From: Capniomyces stellatus
Lineage: Eukaryota > Kickxellomycota > Harpellomycetes > Harpellales > Legeriomycetaceae
Assembly (NCBI GenBank): GCA_001661515.1
Contig: LUVW01000017.1
Location: 124,001-188,000 of the forward strand
DNA: 64,000 nucleotides
Direction: 5' to 3'
Shown here: one piece after another, positions 45,705 through 58,300 of the stretch
How the letters are laid out: the number at the start of each line of letters is the position of its first letter
Numbering within the stretch: the first letter of the stretch is position 1
The notes under the pieces: model-generated
What the model was told of the DNA's origin: nothing
What the model saw: only the letters and a program-made list of their open reading frames with translations
The model's database searches: none
Translations under genes and position numbers: made by a program

Positions 45705-45900
45705 TCAAAGTTTTTGAAGATTATCATGATTGATGCATTAGTTATAATTCGATTTGTTGGAGTTGTGGTTTGCTTTGTAACTTTCTAGCAATGTTTTTCA
45801 CAGTAACAAGCTTTCTTTCCTCAACAAACAGTTTTGCCTCCGGGAATTCGCGGAGTGGAAAAAAAGAGCATCAACTTCACTATAACCGACCCATGCATGT
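45705..45900 (-). repeat. Diverged copy of the ~165 bp dispersed module (minus)
   Basis: Read on the minus strand it starts GGGTCGGTTATAGTGAAGTT, passes through GCTAGAAAGTTACAAAGCAA and ends at an ATG (45727) followed by ATAATCTTCAAAAACTTTGA. The other copies have the same landmarks in the same order. Confidence 0.6.
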
Positions 45901-48900
45901 ATGTACTTGAATAAAAGTAAAACACCAAGAAATTCTTTCTTTTTTACCGCAGGGCAGCCTAATAAAAATCAAAGCAAACATGATCAAAATACTATGTTGT
46001 ATAAAGCTGCAAAAACGCATCATAAACTTAATTGAGGTAATTTACTACGTTTTATATTACCTTATTCAAAATTGACAAGTTGTTTAGAAAGGTAATAAAA
46101 AACCACCGAGTAAGTCAAAAAAAAATCAAACAGAAGCAAAAGCTGATCCAGCCTATAGCGGACAATACAGCCTGACAGTATGACTATTTACCGACAACTA
46201 TAATGGTGTGTGTGATCTATTTTTAGGCCATTAGAAACATGGTCACCAGAAAAAAATCCTAGTATTTCTAGCCAAAAAGGGGGATATATGCATAGTTTAA
46301 AGCCTGTGTTTATTGGCCCATCTTTGTGAGTGTTCAAAACACCGATGTTTACATTTAATGTCATTATCAGGACACATGACATTAAAGTTATGACTCAGAG
46401 CGGTTTTGAGCAGCATTTTTTGAATCAACTTGAAACCAACTCTTCCTTTGTAAAATTTGAAAGGATTAAAGTGCTACACAACAAGTTGTGTATGTGTATT
46501 GCTTTTTTGAGTACGGTGTTTGTATACTTTTCTAAGGCAGAAATGGATGGTTCAAGCATGGAAAAATACTGAGGTAAAGTAGTTTGGATAAAATGCATGA
46601 GTGATGTGGTTTCAAGACACAATATGCTAGCCTGTATTGACACAGATAAACAGTTTATAATCCACCACAGCTCGCACACCAACCGAAATTCACCGCAATT
46701 TTTCTGGTTATTGTTGTATTTATTCACGTCTTGTATTTATTGCATAACCAAGCACTATAAAAAAATATTCGTATAATATAAGGAGTAATTAAGGAATAAC
46801 ACCCACGTGTAAGAAACCTTCAATAAAAAATATATGCTTTAGTTGATTCGGATTTAGATCTCAAGGCTAAAAAAAATTGAAAAACAGATTAAAACAAAAA
46901 GAATATTAACCTTACAATCAAAAAAAAAAGTTAAGAATATCTGGTCCTCGACCCTTAAAATTAGATAGTAGACAGCTGAGCTGTGGTTGCCGTTTTGGAA
47001 ATACAACATACTATTTCTTATATAACAAGCGTCACTCTTTAAAATTAACCCTTAATAAAAAAACAGATAAAATAAAATAACTGGTGAGGTAGGCGAGATT
47101 AGTGAAATCGATGATAAAAAAAAATTCATGACTTTTATAATAGCTTTCCCAACTTGGGGGGGGGGTATACGTGGTTAAGCTCATTTAATTTTGCCACTTA
47201 TTAAAAATGGTGTACATCCAATTTTGTAATAATAGTAAAATGGCGTATATTTAGTGAATATTGAGCTCGTTCTTGATACTTCTGACTGAACAAAACAAAA
47301 TAAAATGACTATAAGATAGAGTAGAATGATTTAATTCTATACGTTGTCTTTCGAAACGAATACATGATGCTAACCTAATAATGCACTAAACTGGTGACTT
47401 AAAACATAAAACGATAGCCAACATGAAGGGTGTTTTAGCCAAATATGTTGGATCTATAGCCAATCTAGAAATTAGTCAGCGCTACTAGATAAAATAGCAA
47501 CTTTTTCATTCCTTAAATACACTTTCTCTCAAATAGACAGCAAAATATAGTCCTTTACGTTCATTTGCAAGAGCTGGCCTACGCCTTAAAAGGTTCAAGC
47601 ACCGTTCAATCGGGTTTTGTAAGCAAGGAGATCATATCTACAATATATAGATAAGTAGAGCATATTTCCCAATAAGGTAATAGGTGAATTCACTCCTTAT
47701 TGATAATGAACAAGCCTGGCACTAATTTAATTTTACTGAATTAGGGGATTTATCGCTCTAAGGCCACTATTCTGATGTAAATAGAAAGGTAGACAAAAAC
47801 CGGCTTATGGTGTTATTATCTTTTAGCAGTAAAGCTATGTATTATAACACATAAAGCCGGCGTAGATAGTTTCTACTGAATCAGTCTATGTAACCAAGCA
47901 TGTTGGCTGTGTCATCTGCGTCTACTTATTTACATATTTATACGTTGGCAGGGGGTTTTTGAACCGCATTAATTTTGCTGGAGTTTAGGCTTTCAAAAGC
48001 TTAGAGCTTCGGATCGGGTTTTCAAATAAGCAGATTTATTGTTTCAAAAAATTACGTTGGTTATTCCCTTTACCTCAATAAAAGAATGTTATTAACACTG
48101 ATTCATAAATTATCTTCCGGTTTCTAAAATAAAAAATAGGCCATAGTATAAATACAAAAAAATGTCTTTGCAATAGTGAGCAAAATAAACACCCAAAAGT
48201 AGCTGGAGGGTGAGGGGGGCAGCTACTTACTAGGGAATTGTCATCCTTTATATCGAGTTTGATTAAGGTGATCTAGACTATGTAGAAAAAAATAGCTATG
48301 TTTATTTATAACACCAAGTAAGGTTGAGCTTAATGGATACTGCGTTGGCAGAGTTTTTCGAGGAATTTTCTTAAAACAGACCCAACTTGACTTGTTGTGT
48401 GGACTTTACTCGACTTTCCTCTAACCCGTTATTTTGGCCATTTACTCGGCATTCCTAAGACTTATGTGCTAAAAACTTGGTCATTAATTCAAGTTTGCCA
48501 AATCAATGAATTAGTTGGACAATGTCACTGACAAAAATATCGACTTTTTTTTTGTAGTTTAAAGTTACACCAAATTGATGATCTTTTTGTTGAGGGAATT
48601 GATAACTTTAGGATAATCCAAGTTCATCAGCGTTTACATTTTTTGTTCCTTTAATTTCATAGGCTGTCCTTAACCAAATTAAGCAAATGGAGTATGGAGG
48701 TCTATTGTAGTTATAACTTTCTAACAATCTCAAATTCGTCCTACTTTCGGAGCAAAAAGCAGAACCTAGGACATCATTACAAAAAAAAAGTAAAATTACA
48801 GGGTATAAACTTGTATAAGTTGTACACCAAAGCCGACCTTACGCCGTTTGTATTATATTAAAAACTTTAAAGAATCTATCTCCAACCAATCTGGTATTGT

Positions 48901-48969
48901 ATTTTAAATTATTGGGATGATCTTTTTTATTTAAAATTGACTAAACCCAATTAAAAAGTGAAATTTATC

Positions 48970-49019
48970 AGTTGTGTCCAATAAACCACATAAACAAATA
49001 AGTAAATTTTAAAAAAAAA
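48970..49019 (+). mobile_element. LINE-like 3' end motif with A-rich tail, copy 3
   Basis: GTTGTGTCCAATAAACCACA, then TAAACAAATAAG and an A run. It is the same motif as at 10157, 41291 (-) and 57768. Confidence 0.5.
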
Positions 49020-49540
49020 CAAATTCTGAAAAGTTATTGGGGATATACTTAATCAATTAATATAACACAAACAGCGTAAGGTTGGGTTTGGCATACATCA
49101 TATACGCTGAAATTGAATTCAGACTAATTAAAAACGGAAAATAATGTGTATCCTGGTAACCAGAAAGTACTCGAGGTTTAACTCAAAGAGCCTGAAAGCC
49201 AAACAAGGTTCGACTAGGCGCGGTAATAGCAATGATATAGTTTTCTGGAATAAATCGCCAAAGTGTCAAAGGTAATGTAAATCAACCAAATGTCCCTAAC
49301 CAAGCTTGCTTTCAAGGTAAATAACAAAAATCAAAATCCATGAGATGAGATCAGATCAGACCAGACCAGATGACTTTCTCAAGCAGACGCTACTACTCAT
49401 AATACGCAGCTTCTAGAAAAATGATATCAACACCCAACACCAACTAGCTCAATTGAAATTGGTACAATAGAATTTAATAAATATCCCATTTTATGGACAC
49501 GGGCGTAAGTTAAGACAAAGTCTCCAACACAACTTGTTGA

Positions 49541-49735
49541 TATATGGGTTAATTCTAATGAAGCTGACCCCGATTTTACTTTTGGCGGATTCCTGGTAAA
49601 AAAATTGATTGTTCACTAAATAAAACCCCACAGTTTAAAAATCGTTGGTGGAAAACTGCAAAATAAACTACAAACTCAATAATTCAAGTTTTAATTTTTT
49701 GTATCAATTATGAATCATTTCAAAAAAATTGACTC
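49541..49735 (+). repeat. ~165 bp dispersed module ending at an ATG; best-preserved copy
   Basis: This copy and the minus-strand copy at 58100-58300 agree at roughly nine bases in ten by eye, from GGGTTAATTCTAATGAAGCT through GGTGGAAAACTGCAAAATAA and past the ATG. The ATG at 49710 opens a 76-codon frame beginning MNHFKKIDSYLKRDKEKQQY. A 'K-x-I-D-S-[YF]-[FL]-K-R' start is common in hAT/zinc-finger-MYM type transposases, which suggests the 5' end of a DNA transposon; the rest of that frame is not recognisable. Confidence 0.65.
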
Positions 49736-50587
49736 GTATTTGAAACGAGACAAAGAAAAACAACAATACAGCCTGGAAATTATAATAGGGTGTATAGCTT
49801 TAGTGAAAAGTATCGTACATGGTGAAAAGTGCGCCATCAACAAAAATAAGGCAAACATACAAGCCGCAACAGTTCTTGTGCTATGGTTTTTGGTTTTTGT
49901 TACCCGAAAAAATAGAATGATAGCTTTAGTTCTTGTTTAGCGAATGACAAAGTAAAAATGTTCGGGTTGCTTGCAGTCAAAAAAAAAGTTTCGGAAGGCT
50001 TACAATAAAAGAAAAGCTTAGATGGACTTCCATAAACAAATTCAGGTAAATGATGTAGACAATATTCGGTTATCATTAAGCCATTTAGCAAATGCTTTTC
50101 AAAAACTTCTGAGCGTTTTAGTTAAGAGCCGAAAATGAACGTTAAATTAAATTAAAGTTAGCTTTACATGATCTAAAAAGGCAACAAAGCGCTCCATGTT
50201 GTGATAAATAGATGGGTAATTAATTAAAATTCACCAATTTAGTTTATTCCAAGTATTTTTTTTTTGAATTTCCACCAAGTATTTTTCAAACCTAATACCC
50301 AAGTATGGTACCTAAAGTATGCATTACCAAGAATGAACAAACAAAGCGATAACACTAGATGGCCAAATGCCAAAACCACGAGTATTGACGCATAATTTTG
50401 AGCTAAACCTACACTAATGGATTCCAAATAAAACCTAAATCTACGAGTCACGGCAGTAGAAGTTAACGTCCAAACCCTTTAGTGGTAACTTCAATAACGT
50501 CAATAATACCATCGCGAATCACTATCCAGATATTAGTAAGCGACAGAAATAAAAATCAAAAAATTGCTAACAGTGATCCGAAAACAA

Positions 50588-50770
50588 ACCCGAAAACCCG
50601 AAAGCCTGAAAGCCTGAAAACCCGAAAGCCCGAAAGCCCGAAAGCCCGAAAGCCTGAAAACCTGAAAGCCCGAAAGCCTGAAAACCTGAAAACCTGAAAA
50701 CCTGAAAGCCTGAAAGCCTGAAAGCCTGAAAACCTGAAAACCTGAAAACTTGAAAACTTGAAAACTTGAA
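50588..50770 (+). repeat. 8 bp minisatellite, GAAARCCY units
   Basis: About 22 imperfect copies of GAAAGCCC, GAAAGCCT or GAAAACCT, ending in GAAAACTT variants. An 8 bp unit does not keep a reading frame; the open frame over it (50482-50697) is a by-product of three units making 24 bases. Confidence 0.9.
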
Positions 50771-53700
50771 TACTCCAGTAATGGCTATGATACCTCACTC
50801 AATGCTGGTAAAACAAAGTTTATTTGAAATATAACAATTGTTTTTTTATATATTGGGATTTATCATATGAACGCTAATAAAATGCTACCAGGTTATGAAT
50901 ACCAGAATAAGATGCTAATACTGTTTTTATTTTCCTTATCCTTTAATCCCTTTTATTGAAACGCCAAATACTTTTATACAAAAAATGATTTATTCTGTAA
51001 GCTAATTGACGGGTGGAGTTTTTGGACAAGGAGGTATTACTGCAAATCAAAGGCCTAAACCACGCACTAGAACATCTAGGCGCAGGGCAGGGAAGGGGGT
51101 TATAGGGATGTGAGGTAAAAATTAGAGATCTAGATACTGGTATTACTAATTTACGCAAGTAATGAGTATTTGGGCTATACACAAGGTGAACGTGGCTCTT
51201 AAAACACCGAAAAATAAACTAGGTGTATGAGAGAGCTGTTTGGTTGGTTTTTTTAAATTGGTAGATCTCACAATTTTCCAATTTCGTGTGCAAATCCACC
51301 ATTTACTGCCATGAAAGCCTAGACCAACATCACAATTAACTTTAGAACAAAGAACAATGCTGCTTCACAGTTAATGGTTGCATCTTTGATTATACATTTG
51401 GAATAATATACATGTACATCCTTTCGCTATTTTTCAACAAGCAATTTGACTAAAAGCAGTTGATGGAAAAAAAAGTTGCTGATAATCAATTTAAACCATC
51501 CCTCTGCCACCAGATATTAAAATTGTAAAAAAAAGGTCAAACAAACGGATGACTAAAGCAGAAAATAGACTGAATAAAGATGAGCTAGCAGCAGTAGGGT
51601 ACTTGTGAATAGCTTGTGGTACTATTTGATGAGTAGGCAGATAGCGTACATAGTTGCTTTTCAATGTTTGATTTGTGTTTGATTTATTTTTAGTTTATTT
51701 TTGTTTCTTGTATACAGGTTTAAGGGAGTGAAATTTAGTTGATTGTTTCCTAGCAAACTGCGATGATAAGACCGAAGAGAGACGCGTAGTTGACTTAGCT
51801 TAAGCATCAATAAACGTGACGTTTATATTAGCTTTTAACTGCTGAGGGGACTGTAGTCGATTTGTAAGGACAAGTCACAAAAGCAATTGAAATGAGAATA
51901 ACTTGATTAAGGTTGAAATAGCGCTAGTATAATTACGTAAGCTTGTAATAAATCGGTACGATGTGCATTTTTTTAGATTTATTTTAGAATATTTGGCGAG
52001 TTGTGGTGTAAAAATTTTTACAAAGGCCCGAGATATCCGTGTAATTATAGAAACAAAAAAAAAAGAACATGTCAATATCTGACGTGTATTTTTCTGTAAT
52101 ATGAAAATCAACCGGAGTAAACTGCAATAAAAAGTTGTCGATATGATGCGTTTGAAACTAATATATATGTGTATATATACCATTAATTAAACAGTTTTAG
52201 GAAAGATATCGAGAAAAATAAATATAAAAGACATTGGCGGTAAATGTGTTTTAAATGACAATAATTATTAATAAGTAAGGGTGCTTGCTCAATATTATTT
52301 CCCACATAGGATCATTAATATGCTGCTCACTCAAAACTTGATCTGGGGTTTCAAAGATCAGCTTTCTGTTACAGTTTTTTTTTCTTGTTGAAGGATAAAA
52401 AAGTTGCACCTTTTGCTGGACACCACTAGTTAGATATAAGGTGGTTTGTATATTCAGCAAATTCAACTGCAAAACTTTTGGGTTGAGTACCTACCCGCAT
52501 AAAAAGTTTAGTCTACTTTTGCAATAAAAAGAAGTTTAGCCCACATTAATCTTTCAAGACTGATTAATGCAAATATAAGGTTCTTTTCCGAATTACTATA
52601 CGCAAAAAGGATGATGATAATCGTTTTGAGTTTTCAATAGTCTTTTTTCTGCCTTCCTATGTTTACCCCATTTCTTTTTTTTTATTTGGACCTGATTTGC
52701 TAAATAAAAAGGGCTAATGTACAATGAATCTCGCTTGTAAAGGCACCTAGAAGTCGTAGATAGACAAAGTTAACAATAGAAGGCTAGGACATGTAAAAGT
52801 TATGGTGGTGATATGACACCATTGGACTAAAATTCAAAAAGATACAAATAGCCTAATTAAGCTATAAGACATGGCAAATGAATTTGACTTGGATTAGGTA
52901 ATTTATGAACACCACGCTCTTTAAGCAAAATACTATTTACTAATTAGGTAGTTTTTGTCAAAAGGCTTTATTATTTCATTTGAGAGGGAATAAGGAGTGT
53001 TGGTAATAAACACCTGTTTTCAAGTGCACAAAGTAGAAGGGTTGCAGTTAATAGCTCAAAGCGGTATTTACTTGGTAGGCAGTCAACTCGCTTTTAATAA
53101 TGATGACAATCATAAGCTTGAGATGGTTATAAACTGGCTATTAGGCCCAAAGGCCATTCTATCGTAAAACAAAAATAGAGGTTAAAAAAAACCATTGTTA
53201 ATTTGAAAACGAAAATGACAGCAGCAAGTAGAAATCGAATATTTTCAGATATTGTTTAAAAAGAAAACATATGACAGTTTTAGCAGGACAAATCAGGGGA
53301 GATCAAGTGGTGAAACTATTGCAAATAAAAAGCGTTTAGTTAATAAAAATGTTCAGTTGAATTTGGGGGAATTAAATTAAGTAAAAAAACAACTCAAAAA
53401 AGCGCTAAAAAAGCTAGTAATAAACTGATGAGCTATTTTATAAAATTACATGATTAATAAATTTGACTGTACTTGGATTCCATTGGGTTAAAAAAAGTAA
53501 AGGTAATGGGAATCTTTTAATTAACAAACACCTTTACTTTTAATGGTTGCAAAGTTTAGAGGCATTCATTCCAAGGCTAATATAGTAGTAGCTTAAAGTG
53601 GCAATGTAAATTACCAAGAGTAGGATTATCAAATCTACAATAATCACCTTTGTATTTTTGTTTTTTTTTAAATGATTTTTTTTTTACTTTTTTGTTTTTT

Positions 53701-55589
53701 TAATGACTTCTGCTTTTTTTTTGAATACAAACTAGCTTTAAAGCTTAATGGAAATTAGCGAAATCATAGAGTTAAAACTGAAACAGCTCAAGCATGTTGC
53801 AAATTACAGTATTATTAAAAAATGGGCTATCGAAAAAGGACTGAGAGAAAAAAAAAGAACCTTCTAAATAGACTCGGCAGAAGGCGGTAAATCAACGGCA
53901 GTCTAAAAGTGGAGAAAAGCTGAAAGAAAGATGAGTAAAAAAAACCAAAAAATCCGGGCTATCAAGGAAAAAAAAACTCAAAATGAACCGTAATGGATAA
54001 TAACATAGGATAGAAAAAAAAATCATAATCTACAAAGCAGCGATGAATAGAGTAAACCTGATAGCGAGGTGTTTATAATAAAGCCCGCAAAAAAAGCACA
54101 ATAAGGGATCTTTAGGAATAAGGAGAACGGTGTAAAACCAGAGATAACAAATAAAATCAGTGAAGCTAAAGAGACACAAAAATAAGTCGAGATTTATAAA
54201 ACCCATGGGAAATTTTATAGCTATTAGCATTTTAGAAGTAATTATATATAATTGATTTGGTAAAACAAATCAAAGAAATAAAAATCGATGGGTGTTTTCA
54301 AATCAATAAAAAGGTAAAAACAGCTATAGCCCAATGTTTGGTGATAAAAGGTTAACTTTATAGTTGAAATCTATTTTTAAAGAAGCTATTGTGTATTTTT
54401 TTTTGAAGTTAGCGTAATTAGCAATGTATTCTTTAAACGATGGTGGTATAAACTAAAGTAAAAAAAAGAATTCATTCACTAATAAAAAAAAGAGTCAATT
54501 CAGTAATAAAATAAAAAAAAGCCAATTCGGCAAAAATAAGAGCTAATTTCTTAGTCGTGTATAATAAAGTAGCACACTTAATAAAATTGAGGTAATTACA
54601 AAAATCGAAACAGTTAAATTAAAAAAAAAGACATGAATTGAAAGAACAAGCTAAAAAAGTAAAACTCATGAGAATATAGTAAAGAGCGTTAAGAGGCAAA
54701 GCGTAGGGTAAATAGACAGTAAAAATATTACTATGACCAAAAATTGATGGACAAAAGCCGAACCTTCAAATAAAAGGGAGGGAGTGTTTGTATATCTTAA
54801 TCCTTTCAAATTTGGTAAAGCTGTTTTTTTTAACAAAACAATTTAAAAGGATAAAAAGTCAAAAAGCAAAAATATATATAAAGCGCAGTCAGAATATCAC
54901 CAGCAATAAAATTTAAATTTAGCTTTTCAATATCACTGATCTTTTAAGTTTTTTAATATATTAAGAAATACAAGATAAGCATCCAAGTAATTTTGAAATT
55001 GTAAAAGTATAAAACTTTTAAACGTCTTACGAGTATTAGCTATTTATAAACACTCAGGCGTATCTCATTGTGACCAGGAAAGGTATTAGAGATATCGCAA
55101 CAAGGATCAAGAATAATTTTTATCAAAGGAGCTGTATCGAAACTGAATAGATAATATACTAAAGTACAAATCCTAGCAGAAAAAGCTTCGAATAACTTGG
55201 TAGCATCCTACAAATCAAACATAGTTGATACATTGACACTGAACAGTTACTGTAAGTAGTTGGCACCAGTCATGCCACCAAAACATTACTAGAGCAATTG
55301 ATTGATCTTTATTGACCTGTTTGTGGATCAGGTGTCAGCTTAGCGCTGTGCACACACTCGTACCTGTTATTATGCCTTGTGTCATTATATACCCACAGCT
55401 GTGTAGACGTGCTGATAGTAGTTCATGCATATATTCACCACTTGATGTACTAATTTACCTTGTTGTGGCTGCTTAATGAACAATAGGTTGTATAGATTTA
55501 TACGACAAAAACAGTATAAATAAAGAGGAAAACGCCAATTTTTTTATAATAAGAACCCAAGTCACTCAAGATAGACAATATTAAGAGAG

Positions 55590-57000
55590 ATGATATCACA
55601 CTTCTCACAAGGATCATCAACAAAGAAGTCGGACGTGAACCAAGTACACAATATGCAAAACCTATCATATAGCTGCCCGGCACCAGACCTGTCGTTAAAT
55701 AGTTTCCAGTTTGAGGGCCAGTTTGAAGCATTCTCAGAGTCACAACCTTCAAGGGTTTGGGATGAACCACTAGTGCTTGGAGATGGTAATTATAATGACA
55801 CATCAATTTGATCTTTTTGTATTAACGGCAACATTGAGTTATTGAAACAAAATAACAACCAACCAACCAAACCTAACTTTAATAAAAACGTGTACTATAT
55901 ATACAGCTGTAAACTCCATCCCGATCTCATTCAACCAAAACTCCAAGAATGAAGCTCCATATATAATTTCTATGGTGCCCCCACTTAAGAGATTCAACAT
56001 GAGTCCAAACGCCAACTCCAGCTCAAACCCCAATAGCGGCAGTTTTAACAATAACAGCAACCATAACAACAATCATAACCATAAGGGTAATGTTAGTAAC
56101 AACGGCAGCACAGTTGGATCAAGGAATAATATGCATTCATTCTCACCAACCCAGCCCCAAATGCATAGTCAGGCTCAAAGCTACCACCATCACCAACAAC
56201 AGCACCAAGTTCACAATCAGATGTTTGTCAACCAATCAGAGTTTATATCACCTACTCTTGGAGAAAGTAGCTACAATGCATTCAACAGGCAAATGTCAAA
56301 CCCTGGTTTTGAAATGATGCCACCAAATTCGTTCTATCAACAGAATGAGCAAAGGAAGTCTAACAACAATGGGAGCAAGAACGAAGGGCTGGCCTGCCCA
56401 CCACTAGACACTTCAGGTTGCGACTTTGACACAAAACCAAACAAGTCTGGGGAAGACGGACATGTGGAAACAGAAATAGATGAATATGGCGATTTGGATG
56501 ATCCAAAGGACATGAAGGATATGAGCCCAGGCAGAGACAACGATAATGAGGTTGGCGAGGGTGAAGACGATAGTATAGTTCAAAAAAGAATAGCAAGAAG
56601 AAGAGAAAGAAACCGAGAGGCAGCAAGAAGATCAAGGGAACGAAGAACTGTATTTGTAAATAACCTGCGCAAAGTTTGCGACAATTTGGAAAGAGAAAAT
56701 ACAATGTTGAAAGTCAGAGTTGGCGCATTGGAAAGAGAGATCCAAATGCTAAGGAATATCAACAGCAATGTGTCCGGCATCAACTCTTTAAATTCTGGAT
56801 CAAATAGCAACGTGTGCCCAGACCAGCTTCCCAACCCGCCACAGCTGCCACAGAGCATGTTCATTCCATTCAATGTAGTCCACCACCAGCAGCAGAGCTC
56901 CAATGGAAACAGCAATAGCAACAATGGTAATGGCAGGTCTTACAATAGCATGATGGATCCAAACCACATACAGAACCAAAACATGTTTAAAGTTGTATAG
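55590..57000 (+). CDS. bZIP transcription factor
   Basis: Two exons are proposed: 55590-55785 and 55907-57000, joined G|GTAATT...TATACAG|CT in phase, giving 429 residues. The bZIP domain is unmistakable. The basic region is about 291-312 (RIARRRERNREAARRSRERR), with the invariant N301-x7-R309, then x9 to L319 and leucines at 319, 326, 333, 340 and 347 in perfect heptads. The protein should bind DNA as a dimer in the nucleus. The rest is Asn/Ser/Gln/His-rich, with an acidic stretch just before the basic region (about 225-285), possibly an activation domain. Exon 1 is less certain: an alternative start is the ATG at 55972 inside exon 2, which would still leave a complete 342-residue bZIP protein. 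Target genes are not evident. Confidence 0.9.
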
Positions 57001-57397
57001 TTGTCAAGACCTCACTTTGTTATTTTTAGTCCTTATTCCTTGCCACATTGTTTTACCAAACTTATCCCTTTCTCGCTTATTTATCACTCCATAATTTTTC
57101 ATACTTACAATATTTAGACTTTAATTTTGCCTTTTTTTATTCTAGTATTTATATATATCCCACTTGAGACCAATTATACCTTATAGTCATAGGAGGGTAT
57201 GCTTTTTGAAATCAGCTTAAGCCATCCCTCTCACTATACCTTTTCTCATATTTTGTAAGCGCTTGCTTAACCAGGTTCTTGTATACTACTATTATTTCTA
57301 CTAGCTAGTTCTGTTTTCACTATTGCTCTTATCTCGTCTACTTTTCAATAAATAACCAAATGGGTCATTATTTGAGCTTATTGTAATAACTTTACAT

Positions 57398-57445
57398 TTC
57401 AGTTCAGTTCAGTTCAGTTCAGTTCAGTTCAGTTCAGTTCAGTTC
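57398..57445 (+). repeat. Pentanucleotide microsatellite TTCAG
   Basis: Nine to ten perfect copies of TTCAG, ending about 15 bases before the start of the GC-richer LINE-like fragment. Confidence 0.92.
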
Positions 57446-57459
57446 TACATATCACTAGA

Positions 57460-57846
57460 TCTTCACTATTAGTGGGCAAGCTCCTGGGAGAGGAGCTAAA
57501 ACAACCAACCGCCAAGATTCTCAAGAATCCTGACACCCTCGGCGCCAAGACGATGCTGGCAACAGCGTCGTTTTTGGAGGCCATCCACAAACCCCGTTAC
57601 TTGATCCTGTCTAGGCTTAAAGTAGCACCAATCTCCCTGAACCAATGTCCATCGGGTACGGACGATCCAATTTAACGAAAGGTTGCTGGCCAATAGCGTC
57701 GTTAATCATATCAAAATAGCACAGTGTTTTATAGTATTTTATAGTATTGTTTAATATTGTATGTTTTGTTGTGCTGATTCTGTTGCCAATAAACTACATA
57801 AATAAATAAGTAAAATAAAAAAATAAATAAATATAAATAAAAAAAG
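57460..57846 (+). mobile_element. 5'-truncated LINE-like element fragment
   Basis: A GC-richer block (57472-57675) reads MGKLLGEELKQPTAKILKNP and continues to a TAA at 57673-57675. It is followed by ~90 bases of 3' flank, the motif GCTGATTCTGTTGCCAATAA found at three other sites, and an A-rich tail of TAAA units. Together this looks like the C-terminal end, 3' UTR and tail of a non-LTR retrotransposon. The protein piece is too short for a family call. Target-site duplications could not be identified by eye. Confidence 0.55.
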
Positions 57847-57877
57847 GTGTCGTAAATCGAGATGCTTGTATGATTTA

Positions 57878-57912
57878 ATTTTGATTTTGATTTTGATTTT
57901 GATTTTGATTTA
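57878..57912 (+). repeat. Hexanucleotide microsatellite TTTGAT
   Basis: About five copies of TTTGAT immediately downstream of the LINE-like tail. Confidence 0.85.
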
Positions 57913-58099
57913 TGTTTTCACACTTTCATTTATCTCGATCTACATTTTGAAAAGGATGTTACAATGCGATTTGCACATCAACTCTGTAAATAATAAAATG
58001 ACAACATATTGCAATGTAATTGAGGCGCCGTGTCAACTTTGCGTCGTTTTATGCGTCAGACTAGCACACTGGTGATTAGCTGAAATGCTATGAGGTTAT

Positions 58100-58300
58100 A
58101 TGAGTCAAATTTTTTGAAATGATTCATAATTGATGCAAAAATTAGAACTTGAATAGTTGAATTTGTAGTTTATTTTGCAGCTTTCCACCAACAAATTTTA
58201 AATTGTGGGGTTTTCTTTAGTGAACAATCAATTTTTTTACCAGGAATCCGCCAAAAGTAAAATCGGGTTCAGCTTCATTAGAATTGACCCATACGCACAA
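58100..58300 (-). repeat. ~165 bp dispersed module ending at an ATG; second well-preserved copy (minus)
   Basis: On the minus strand it matches 49541-49735 almost base for base (GTGCGTATGGGTCAATTCTA at the start, then GGTGGAAAGCTGCAAAATAA). The ATG at 58127 is followed by AATCATTTCAAAAAATTTGA, which parallels the 49.7 kb frame (MNHFKK-F/I-DSY). That frame then diverges and stops after about 23 codons. Confidence 0.65.

Larger units (their letters stand above)
44280..55589. other. 11.3 kb gene desert with transposon relics
   Basis: This is the longest stretch without a recognisable gene. It holds two copies of the ~165 bp module (45705-45900, -; 49541-49735, +), a LINE-like 3' end motif (48970-49019), an 8 bp minisatellite (50588-50770), a G run at about 47157-47166 and a short GATCA/GACCA run at about 49346-49376. 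From about 53100 on, the sequence is very A-rich. Open frames such as 46330-46572, 46425-46727 and 51875-52183 show no family signature and are probably chance. Confidence 0.5.

Noticed and set aside
46330..46727. Overlapping 80- and 100-codon frames on both strands
   Set aside because: No recognisable motif, AT-biased and in a repeat-bearing desert; most likely chance.
50588..50770. CRISPR-like array
   Set aside because: Units are directly adjacent with no spacers, and the genome is eukaryotic.
50482..50798. Open frames over the 8 bp minisatellite on both strands
   Set aside because: Three 8 bp units make 24 bases, so repeats without stops stay open in all frames.
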